The position numbers and the translations under genes are program-made. This document shows, piece by piece, positions 1 through 6,417 of a stretch of 13,842 bases of DNA (the stretch's first letter is position 1; each line of letters starts with the position of its first letter). The notes beneath the pieces were generated by a model, which made no database searches, was not told the DNA's origin, and saw only the letters and a list, made by a program, of their open reading frames with translations. Origin of the DNA: DASYSA01 sp036003885 (GTDB taxonomy: Bacteria; Acidobacteriota; Blastocatellia; UBA7656); assembly GCA_036003885.1 (NCBI GenBank), contig DASYSA010000008.1, forward strand, positions 1 to 13,842, written 5' to 3'.

Positions 1-1768
1 TTGTCAGGCGGTCCTCTTCTCGTATATCCGCGCGGCGAAGAATATGGGGCGTGACGGTAATCACGACGTGGTTCTGCTGGTTACTTGTCGTTGGCGTTGA
101 GAATAGTCGGCCGAGAATCGGGATCGCCCCAATAAACGGCATGCCCTTTATCTGTCTGGAGTCTTCGGTGCGGCTGATCGCTGCGATCATAGTCGTTTGG
201 CCATCCCTGATCCGGGCGACCGAAGACATAGTTCGCTGATTGAAAGACGGTGTGAGGTCGCCCGTGCTGCGGTCAACCGAAGAAGACTCTATCTTCATCT
301 TGACCTGGACCTCGTCGTCGAATACTTGTGGCTGCATGTCGATGTTGAGCCCCACGTTCTCGTATTGAATATTGTCGACCGTGCCGAAGCCGCTCGAAAT
401 TGGAGTTGTCGTGGGGGTGGTAGCAGTGGTGCTCGGCGTCGAATTGGAACCGAGAGACAGCAGCGGAGAAGATCCCGTCTTGACCGGCACCCGTTGACCG
501 ATGCGGACCTGGTGCTGCTCATTGTCGAGGACGTGAACCTGTGTGAATGCCAGTAGCTTCGCCTTTCCCTTGTCCTGGAAGAAACTCAAAGTACTGTTTG
601 GCAGTCCGAGTCCGAAGCCAAGGGGGCCTTTTAGCGTGCGCACCGCGGTTCCCACCAGCCCGGACTGCTGTCCGACGCCTCCCACCCCGCTGAGACTCGG
701 CCCGCTGGTAGCTGTTGCCGTCGCTAGAAACTGGTTCCCGAGTTGAAGCAGGTCATTTTGCGAGACCTCGTACAGGCTGATGTCGATCAGCACTTCGGCT
801 TTGCTCTTGTCCAGCGAGGCGATCGTCGCCCCTATCAAGTCCAGGTTGGCCTTACTGTCTCGCACCACGAGCGCGTTGAGCTGCTTAGAGGCGACGATCT
901 GTTTTGAGCCGATGGTTGCTGTGATTGTGGCCTTCAAGTCGTTAAGGTCGGCGTTCTTGATGTAGAACGTTCGCACAGCCATCTGTTCAAGTCGCATGCG
1001 GTTCTGGGAACTGTCCATCGTTATTACTATGGTTCGCCTGCCAACCTGTGAATACATGAGGTTGTTCGTTTGCAGAATAATCTCCAGTGCCTCGCTCGCG
1101 GTCACGTCGCGCAATTCGGTGTTGAGTGCCCGGTTCTTTATTGAGAGTTCGGCTTGCTGATCGAAGGCAACGTTGAGGTGAATCGACTGGGCTATTTGTA
1201 CGATGGCGCCGAGCAGATTTCCGTTTTGGAAGATCACGTCGGTCCTCTTGCCCCTGCGCGCCGATGCAATGGGTTTCTGAGTCTGAGCTGGATCTGGTGC
1301 CGGCTCACCGCCGGATAATGCTGGCACTGTATTAGCAGGCGTATCGGAGGGTTGGGCAGGACTTCCCGCCACCGGCAATGGGGTGGTCATTCCCTGCGCT
1401 TCGAGCATGTGGCGCATCTTGACGAGAGTATTTACGTTTACAGCGTCGAAAGCATAGGCCTGCTGGTACGCCCTGTAGGCGGCATTGTAGTCTTTTCCGG
1501 CGGCAAGCCGATCACCCAGGTCCACATACATTATCGCCGCGTTCACGAGAGCGCTCTGAAGATGCAATTGATACTCTATGTTTGAAGGTTCCTCGGCGAC
1601 TGCAAGCGCAAGCCGTTCAGCCGCTTTATCCCACCGCCTGGCCTGAGCATAATGAATACCCTCTTTGAAGTGCTTCTTGCCGTTGGCAGCCGCGGCGCCA
1701 GCAATCAACACGCACATCACCCATATGAGCGTGTAGATTACAATTCCAGAAGAAAACTGCTTTCTCAT
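1..1768 (-). CDS. TPR-containing secretin (type II/IV pilus secretin family), 3' end outside window
   Basis: The minus-strand frame is open from an ATG at 1766-1768 to the window edge, giving 589 residues without a stop. GAGGTGGG at 1776-1783 lies 7 nt upstream as ribosome binding site. Residues 1-29 look like an export signal (hydrophobic run ending AGAAAA). Residues 30-125 resemble tetratricopeptide helices, with YAQARRWDKAAERLALAVAE as a clear TPR. A Pro-rich linker (about 128-172) follows, then an STN/N0-like domain (about 176-250), a secretin N1-like domain (about 262-325), a Ser/Thr-rich loop (431-460) and the C-terminal secretin beta-barrel domain (about 405-577). The family signature is GMPFIGAIPILGRLF followed by NHVVITVTPHIL. 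Secretins of this family form outer-membrane multimeric pores for type IV pili or type II secretion. Which system this one serves cannot be told, because no pil or gsp partner is in view. The missing C-terminus is probably short, since the signature usually lies near the end. Confidence 0.93.
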   Translation of the reverse strand, partial: MRKQFSSGIVIYTLIWVMCVLIAGAAAANGKKHFKEGIHYAQARRWDKAAERLALAVAEEPSNIEYQLHLQSALVNAAIMYVDLGDRLAAGKDYNAAYRAYQQAYAFDAVNVNTLVKMRHMLEAQGMTTPLPVAGSPAQPSDTPANTVPALSGGEPAPDPAQTQKPIASARRGKRTDVIFQNGNLLGAIVQIAQSIHLNVAFDQQAELSIKNRALNTELRDVTASEALEIILQTNNLMYSQVGRRTIVITMDSSQNRMRLEQMAVRTFYIKNADLNDLKATITATIGSKQIVASKQLNALVVRDSKANLDLIGATIASLDKSKAEVLIDISLYEVSQNDLLQLGNQFLATATATSGPSLSGVGGVGQQSGLVGTAVRTLKGPLGFGLGLPNSTLSFFQDKGKAKLLAFTQVHVLDNEQHQVRIGQRVPVKTGSSPLLSLGSNSTPSTTATTPTTTPISSGFGTVDNIQYENVGLNIDMQPQVFDDEVQVKMKIESSSVDRSTGDLTPSFNQRTMSSVARIRDGQTTMIAAISRTEDSRQIKGMPFIGAIPILGRLFSTPTTSNQQNHVVITVTPHILRRADIREEDRLT

Positions 1769-1775
1769 TCTTTGT

Positions 1776-1783
1776 CCCACCTC
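1776..1783 (-). promoter_or_regulatory. Ribosome binding site of the secretin gene
   Basis: On the minus strand GAGGTGGG stands 7 nt before the ATG at 1768. It supports this start for the secretin gene, whose first residues then form a signal peptide. Confidence 0.6.
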
Positions 1784-1883
1784 TTACAACCATGCGTTAC
1801 CTCTCATTACACGCTCGATGCGGGAAAAAGGTCGTCAAGATTGTGAAGCTTTGGGACACGAGGCATTCAGAATGGCGCAGCCG

Positions 1884-1920
1884 CAACTAGAGGCAGCATT
1901 CTGAGGGCTGCCTCTAGTTG
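1884..1920 (-). terminator. Perfect 13-bp hairpin after the beta-lactamase-family gene
   Basis: CAACTAGAGGCAG (1884-1896) and its exact reverse complement (1908-1920) are separated by 11 nt. The hairpin lies 47 nt past the stop codon of the serine hydrolase gene and about 115 nt before the secretin start, so it would separate the two transcripts. There is no U-tract on the minus strand after the stem; a T-rich stretch (ATTTTATT) follows only on the plus strand. A terminator or mRNA-end stabiliser is therefore likely but not certain, and an attenuator-type role for the secretin leader is possible. Confidence 0.55.
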
Positions 1921-1967
1921 ATTTTATTGGAGTGCGCGGAGCCCTTCGACTCTGCGAATATCGCCGG

Positions 1968-3131
1968 TCATGGAATCAAGTCCAGCAGCTCTTCGCCGAC
2001 GGTGTCTCCCTTTATCGCCTCGCTGTTCAGGAGGACGAACACTCCGCGACCTGTGCTCTTGTCGAAGCCGATCCATGCCTGGAACCCGGGAACTGAACCG
2101 CTCTTGGAGATCCGAATCCCTCCGGTGCACGGGTCGATGTCCTCGGTCCAAGCGAGGCCCGTGCACCTTCCGCAATCCTCCACCGACGAGCACGTGGAGT
2201 TCTTGCCCCAGGGACCTCTACATTCCATGGTCGCCTTCAGGGCGAGCTGAACCTGATTCGTGGTGGGATGGAGCTGCGCGGATTTCTTGAGCCAGATGAG
2301 CATGTCGCTCGCAGTAGACCAGAGCCCTCCGGCGGGGGCTTCGGCGTCGGACACACTGCTCGTTTGAAGAACCGTCCAGGCATCGCCGGCGCGCCTGTGC
2401 CCATAGGAGCGCCGCGCTGAAAACTCCAGCGAGGTGAAGTCTTGCGCTACCCTCGAGTCGAACATGCCGAGCGGCGCCATTACATAGTAGAAGGTGTCGA
2501 GAGACCATGGTAACGGGCCATCGTGGTTTGCGAGGACGCTTCCGAGCACGCCATAGCCAAAGTTCGAATAGCTGTATTGGTTGACTCCGGCCCAGCACAA
2601 GGGATGGCGAACACATAGCTGGAGGTCCGTGTAGAGCTCAGAATCGTCCTGAGGACTCTTGAAGGGGTTGGGAGGATTTCTCTGTAGCCCGGACTCCATA
2701 TCGGCTAGCTGGAGCAGCGTGATCTGCGGAATATGAAAATTGCTGGGCAGGTACTTATCGACGCGATCGTTCAGATCCACCGTGCCCTCCCTCGCGCGAA
2801 GGGCCAGCAGTGTGGCGGTCATCGTCTTCGTGACGGACCCGATCCAGAAGAGCGTGTGGTCCGTCGGGGCGATGCCGGAGCCATTCAGAATCTCGCCATA
2901 GCACTTCGTCTCGGAGTAATTCGGGCCGACCGCGCCCACACACATCCCAACGATATCTGAGTGGTTCCTGCGCTCGATCGCATTGAATGCTTCCTCGGGC
3001 CTGGCAGCCCTTTGGGGACAGGCCGCTGCGTTATTCGCGATGTTCGCCTGGGTCTGCGCCTGAGCGCGCCCGCTGCGCGAAGCCATTAGCACCAACAGTA
3101 TCCCTGCGATGTATTTGTATTTTCTGAGCAT
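1968..3131 (-). CDS. Exported beta-lactamase-family serine hydrolase (class C / penicillin-binding-protein-like)
   Basis: This 387-residue protein has an N-terminal signal peptide (hydrophobic 8-17, likely cleavage near AQA at 23-26). The catalytic triad motifs of the beta-lactamase/transpeptidase-like fold are in order and well spaced: SVTK at 99-102 (Ser99 nucleophile, Lys102), YSN at 188-190 and KSG at 343-345. WSTASDMLIW (271-280) is another family hallmark. Members include class C beta-lactamases, D-aminopeptidases and esterases, so the substrate cannot be named. It has ten cysteines (38, 64, 77, 173, 179, 304, 314, 320, 323, 335), many for this family, which fits disulfide bonding outside the cytoplasm. 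The start is fixed by AGGAG 7 nt upstream of the ATG at 3131. It begins 74 nt after the alpha/beta hydrolase at 3206 on the same strand, so the two may be co-transcribed. Confidence 0.9.
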   Translation of the reverse strand: MLRKYKYIAGILLVLMASRSGRAQAQTQANIANNAAACPQRAARPEEAFNAIERRNHSDIVGMCVGAVGPNYSETKCYGEILNGSGIAPTDHTLFWIGSVTKTMTATLLALRAREGTVDLNDRVDKYLPSNFHIPQITLLQLADMESGLQRNPPNPFKSPQDDSELYTDLQLCVRHPLCWAGVNQYSYSNFGYGVLGSVLANHDGPLPWSLDTFYYVMAPLGMFDSRVAQDFTSLEFSARRSYGHRRAGDAWTVLQTSSVSDAEAPAGGLWSTASDMLIWLKKSAQLHPTTNQVQLALKATMECRGPWGKNSTCSSVEDCGRCTGLAWTEDIDPCTGGIRISKSGSVPGFQAWIGFDKSTGRGVFVLLNSEAIKGDTVGEELLDLIP

Positions 3132-3205
3132 GATGAAACTCCTATGACAAGCGTCTCGTCTCCTCGATCCGCTCTGTTAAAAGTACGATCACTCCTGCGG
3201 CCGGA

Positions 3206-4369
3206 CTACTTGACGCCGAAGCGGGCCAGGAACTCGACTACGGCCGGGCCCCATTTGCGGACCTCGTCATGGTCCGTGACGAACTTGCCGTGAGCATGCG
3301 TAGTGTCGATCGTCTTCTCTCCCGGGTCGGGAGGCACCGGCCCATAAATCGCCGCCTGGAAGCGCTCGTTTTGGTCGCCGGCTACTTTCGAGAGCACTAC
3401 CGTCGGACGAATGCTTACGTCGTTCTTCGGTTCAAAGAAGAAGATTGGTCTGTTTGCGTCACGCACCGCATCCTTGAGGATTCTGATCGAAGCAGAGTTA
3501 TCCGGAGTGTTGTCACCGTCCGTCTCATCATCGCCGTCGTAGAATTCCCACGACTCAGAGGCCCCGGCGATGTCGATCGCAGCCTGATGGTTGGTCAGCA
3601 GCCTGTTGTTGAACAGCGTGACAATGCCGCCGAAAGAGTGGCCCATGATAGCGATCTTGTTGGGGTTGACGATCCGATGTCCCGCCGAGTTCTTCAGAGA
3701 ACTGACGTAAGAGATGGCTTGCGCAACCTCAAAGGTCTGATCCTGGAGGTAGACGAGCAGAGCGGCATTGTTTCCTATCCTGCCGCAAGTGCCATATGGG
3801 TTCTGATCGGTGCGCCCGCAAAAGAGATCCAGGAAATCACTGAAGTAAGTGCCGGTGGACTTGCCCTGCCCTCGGCGATGTGGAACGAAGAACGCGAATC
3901 CCTTTCCGGTGAAGTACGCCGCCATTTCGCATTGGGTGCCCGCCGACTTATCGCTGCCGTGATTGTGAACAATAAGAGGTAAGTCCCTGGGGCTATCGGC
4001 GACGCTGCTGTTGGCAGGAAGATACAGCCACCCTTTTAGGATCGCCCTGCCGCCGGTGAAGACGAAGGGGAAGAAAGGTGTAGGCAGAACTATCGAGTCG
4101 CCTCTGGACGAATCGTAATAAGTGAGGAGGGTTCCTCCCTCGCATAAGGTGTCAGAGCCGTCAGGCGACGAACTTGCGAGAGGCTCGCTCACGGCAGCGC
4201 TGACGCTCGAGCGTGCGCCCGAGCAGGTGAAGAGTGCGAATAGCATGGCGATCGCGACAAGAGCCGTGATCATCCTGCGGGTTGTTCCGGGCTTTCTACT
4301 TCTCATGACAATGACTGCTGATTTAGATTCGGCGTTTTGGTGTTTCATATGTTTCATATCTATATTCAT
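3206..4369 (-). CDS. Exported alpha/beta hydrolase (dienelactone hydrolase / S9-like family)
   Basis: The ORF is 387 residues. A basic N-terminus and a hydrophobic stretch (about 34-48) indicate export; the signal peptide sits unusually far in, so a downstream start is possible. An AAAGGA-type site overlaps the first ATG and lies about 9 nt before the ATG of Met5 (4357), which may be the real start. The alpha/beta hydrolase core shows the oxyanion segment HNHGSD (135-140), FVPHRRGQGKS (161-171), the nucleophile elbow GHSFGG (243-248, Ser245), a likely acid Asp317 in PKNDVS, and His358 or His360 in THAHGKF. An acidic insertion DGDDETDGDNTPD (278-290) lies between the nucleophile and the acid. 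The protein is paralogous to the hydrolase at 11926-12807, sharing the NHGS and PHRxGQGxS segments. The substrate is unknown; ester or peptide hydrolysis is expected from the family. Confidence 0.88.
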   Translation of the reverse strand: MNIDMKHMKHQNAESKSAVIVMRSRKPGTTRRMITALVAIAMLFALFTCSGARSSVSAAVSEPLASSSPDGSDTLCEGGTLLTYYDSSRGDSIVLPTPFFPFVFTGGRAILKGWLYLPANSSVADSPRDLPLIVHNHGSDKSAGTQCEMAAYFTGKGFAFFVPHRRGQGKSTGTYFSDFLDLFCGRTDQNPYGTCGRIGNNAALLVYLQDQTFEVAQAISYVSSLKNSAGHRIVNPNKIAIMGHSFGGIVTLFNNRLLTNHQAAIDIAGASESWEFYDGDDETDGDNTPDNSASIRILKDAVRDANRPIFFFEPKNDVSIRPTVVLSKVAGDQNERFQAAIYGPVPPDPGEKTIDTTHAHGKFVTDHDEVRKWGPAVVEFLARFGVK

Positions 4370-4453
4370 CCTTTCTGTCTTGCGTTGCGGTTCCTGGAGG
4401 CTCGAATGGTTTGCGAGACTGATTCGCCAATCTGCCCAGGTTAGTTTCAGTTC

Positions 4454-4516
4454 ACAGTTTTCAGCTCAGACTGAAGACGGCTCAAACCTAAAACTGAAAA
4501 CTCAAAACCGAAAACC
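4454..4516. repeat. Dispersed inverted-repeat element, copy 1
   Basis: An ACAGTTTTCAG arm at 4454-4464 is followed by a core CTCAGACTGAAGACGGCTCAAA and then by the opposite arm, AAAACTGAAAACTC onward, at 4490-4516. The core matches that of the 77-bp element at 6341-6417 (CTCAGACGAAGGCTACTCAAA), so the two are copies of one family. The copy is less symmetrical than the one at 6341. It is non-coding. Confidence 0.75.
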
Positions 4517-4528
4517 ATTCTGCCGCCG

Positions 4529-4597
4529 TCCAGATAGGCGACAAGCAGATCAAAATCAGCTCAGAACAGTTTTCAGTTTCGAGTTTTCAGTTTTCAG
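4529..4597. repeat. Dispersed repeat with TCCAGATAGG core, copy A
   Basis: It starts with the 18-nt core TCCAGATAGGCGACAAGC (4529-4546) and a degenerate spacer, and ends in an AACAGTTTTCAGTTTC arm (4565-4597). The same order of core, spacer and arm occurs at 8241-8311, with the 18 nt identical and a spacer that differs at few positions plus a short length change. The 4565-4597 arm is also inversely complementary, with few mismatches, to the arm at 4490-4516, so the region 4490-4597 can fold into one large hairpin. Confidence 0.75.
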
Positions 4598-4658
4598 CCG
4601 TGCCGGGGGAAAGTTCGGGTCTGAAGAACGATACCGGCCACGAGACCAGTTCGCTGGC

Positions 4659-6230
4659 CTATGAATCGGCTGGTGGGATGGGTGGGGGATATGTTTCGGT
4701 GTTGTATTGGCTTAATTGCATCTGAATCGCTCGTTTGTGTCGACTTCGTCGCAGGTTCGCGGAGAGAAACTCACCTATCTCCGCGAGCCACACCAATCCT
4801 GTGTGGAACAACCCCCACAGCACCTGTCGCCGGCTGAATCGATTGCTCGCAAACAAGAGGTCGCGAAGCTTAGTGACGCGTAGATGAAACCGCAGTTCAA
4901 GCCACTTCACGCCGGCGAATAACTGCCAGGGCTTCAGATTTGGCTGCTCCAACACCTGATGCCTGTAGTCCCACCTTCGCTGGTCCGGTTGCACAATGCG
5001 CCGGCCAACCGCGGCTCGCCCAAACTCCGTCCACGAGTGCGGCGTCGCATACATCGCGTTCAGATAGTCGCCATCGTAGTGCTTCAGTTGCTTGAGCGCG
5101 GCGCCAAGTGCCGCCCACGAGTCGTCCTCGAGTCCGACGATGTGGCCTAACACGGAATAGATCCCGTGCTGCTTTAACAACCGGCAGGCAAGGAAGTCGT
5201 GGCGGGTCGTCGAACCCTTTCTGATCTCCTTGAGCACCTCCGGTTCGGTGGAGTCGATCCCCATCAGCACGTAGAGCAGGCCGGCCTCGCGGTAAAGCGG
5301 CATTATGTCGGCGTCGCGCACGATATCTGTTGCGCGGATCGTCGCGAAGAACTTGACCGGCAGATGGCGGCCCGCCATCTCTTCCAGGAACCGCTGCCAC
5401 AACGGCCGGATGGTCGTTGGGTTCTCGTCGGCGATCGTGCAGAAGCGGACGCCATGAGTTTGATGAAGCCATTCGATCTCATCCACTAGCCTGGCCGGGT
5501 CGCGATGGCGCCAGTTCACCCAGAAACCGTGCTGGCCGCAGTAGGTGCAGCGGTGCGGACAGCCCCGCGAGAACTGCACTATCGCCGCCCGGCCCAAACT
5601 GAAGCACTGATAGTCGTCCCAATTCCTGATCAGCTCCCAGCCGGTCCTGTAGCCGTCGAGATCCGAAATCGGAACGGAATCCGGATTGTGCGCGATCCGG
5701 TCGCCGACGCGGTAGCTGATTCCTCGAACCGACTGCAACGAAGGGGCCGGGATCGGATCCCCGTAAGCCAGCGGGAGATTCCGAGTGACCGCAGGGCGAT
5801 ATTCTTGCTGAGACTCAAGCGCCTCGACTAAGGCGACTGCGGTCTCCTCGCCTTCTCCGCGCACGATGAAATCTACGGCCGCTTCGGCAGACAGGATCTC
5901 CGGAGCGTGATAGGTCGGATAGACGCCGCCATAAACGGTGGTCACCTGAGGGCAGGATCGCTTTATTGCGCTCAGCATTTCGAGACAGATGGGATGGGCC
6001 GGCGTCGATCCGGCGTGGCCGGTCATTACGATGTGGGGGGCAAAGGCCCGGACTTCGCGGATGATGGCGGAGGTTTTCAAATGTCGCCGCTCCGCGTCGA
6101 GCAACTCAACGTCGTGCCCGCGATCCAGCAGCGCACCGCCCACCATTAGAAGACCGAGCGGAATCTGATGCCCCACTCCGAACCTCGAAGTGAAAGTTAC
6201 GTACGGCGGGTTGATGAGCAGGATTCTCAT
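4659..6230 (-). CDS. Cobalamin-binding-domain radical SAM protein, BchE-like
   Basis: The frame is open to a TTG at 6341 (560 residues), but the ATG at 6230 is preferred because MRILLINPPY is the usual first strand of the B12-binding Rossmann domain. The 37 upstream residues look non-homologous and adjoin a repeat, and neither start has a strong ribosome binding site. From 6230 the protein has 523 residues. The B12-binding domain spans about 1-140 (VYGGVYPTYH, FIVRGEGEET), without the DxHxxG motif, as is usual for class B radical SAM enzymes. The radical SAM domain has CPHRCTYC (Cys224, Cys228, Cys231) binding the 4Fe-4S cluster. Several segments recall anaerobic Mg-protoporphyrin monomethyl ester cyclase BchE: FFATIRATDIVRDADIM, YATPHSWT, and QPDQRRWDYRHQVL. 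The match to BchE is from memory. No other bch gene is in the window, so the substrate is open; a related methylase or cyclase role is equally possible. Confidence 0.87.
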   Translation of the reverse strand: MRILLINPPYVTFTSRFGVGHQIPLGLLMVGGALLDRGHDVELLDAERRHLKTSAIIREVRAFAPHIVMTGHAGSTPAHPICLEMLSAIKRSCPQVTTVYGGVYPTYHAPEILSAEAAVDFIVRGEGEETAVALVEALESQQEYRPAVTRNLPLAYGDPIPAPSLQSVRGISYRVGDRIAHNPDSVPISDLDGYRTGWELIRNWDDYQCFSLGRAAIVQFSRGCPHRCTYCGQHGFWVNWRHRDPARLVDEIEWLHQTHGVRFCTIADENPTTIRPLWQRFLEEMAGRHLPVKFFATIRATDIVRDADIMPLYREAGLLYVLMGIDSTEPEVLKEIRKGSTTRHDFLACRLLKQHGIYSVLGHIVGLEDDSWAALGAALKQLKHYDGDYLNAMYATPHSWTEFGRAAVGRRIVQPDQRRWDYRHQVLEQPNLKPWQLFAGVKWLELRFHLRVTKLRDLLFASNRFSRRQVLWGLFHTGLVWLAEIGEFLSANLRRSRHKRAIQMQLSQYNTETYPPPIPPADS

Positions 6231-6340
6231 GGTCAAGGCTGTCAGTTTCTTCCGGTCAAGTCCGATGACATGGTAGCCAGCTGCTGCCGGCTTCGCCAGT
6301 AGCGGGTTTAAATTGCCCTGGCTTGTGGTCCGTCCCACCA

Positions 6341-6417
6341 ATAGTTTTCAGTTTTGAGTTTTCAGTTTTCGGCTCAGACGAAGGCTACTCAAAACCGAGC
6401 TGAAAACTGAAAACTAT
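6341..6417. repeat. 77-bp palindromic repeat element with 15-bp terminal inverted repeats
   Basis: The two ends, ATAGTTTTCAGTTTT (6341-6355) and its exact reverse complement (6403-6417), enclose a GAGTTTTCAG stretch and the core CTCAGACGAAGGCTACTCAAA. It fills the gap between the S74 protein gene and the radical SAM gene. Its right end contains the TAG stop codon (6414-6416, minus strand) of the S74 gene. On RNA it would form a long hairpin between the two genes, so it may work as a terminator or processing site, but no U-tract follows. It resembles a MITE or REP-like unit and has no coding capacity. Confidence 0.85.

Larger units (their letters stand above)
4370..4658. other. Intergenic region with composite inverted repeats
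   Basis: This is the 289-bp gap between the alpha/beta hydrolase start and the radical SAM stop, both on the minus strand. It holds the repeat copies listed separately (4454-4516 and 4529-4597) and no convincing gene. Plus-strand open frames across it have no recognisable protein features. No clear -35/-10 pair was found for the hydrolase; its promoter probably lies in 4370-4450. Confidence 0.6.

Noticed and set aside
1800..1850. TTGACG with TGTAAT as a promoter for the secretin gene
   Set aside because: The spacing is about 21 nt, too long for a normal -35/-10 pair.
3269..3982. Plus-strand open frame of 237 codons
   Set aside because: It lies entirely opposite the alpha/beta hydrolase, which has a complete catalytic set; the plus-strand product has no recognisable features.
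6231..6341. N-terminal extension of the radical SAM protein from a TTG at 6341
   Set aside because: The 37 residues have no family resemblance, the TTG starts in the repeat, and MRILLINPPY at 6230 is the usual beginning of the B12 domain. It cannot be fully excluded because neither start has a good ribosome binding site.
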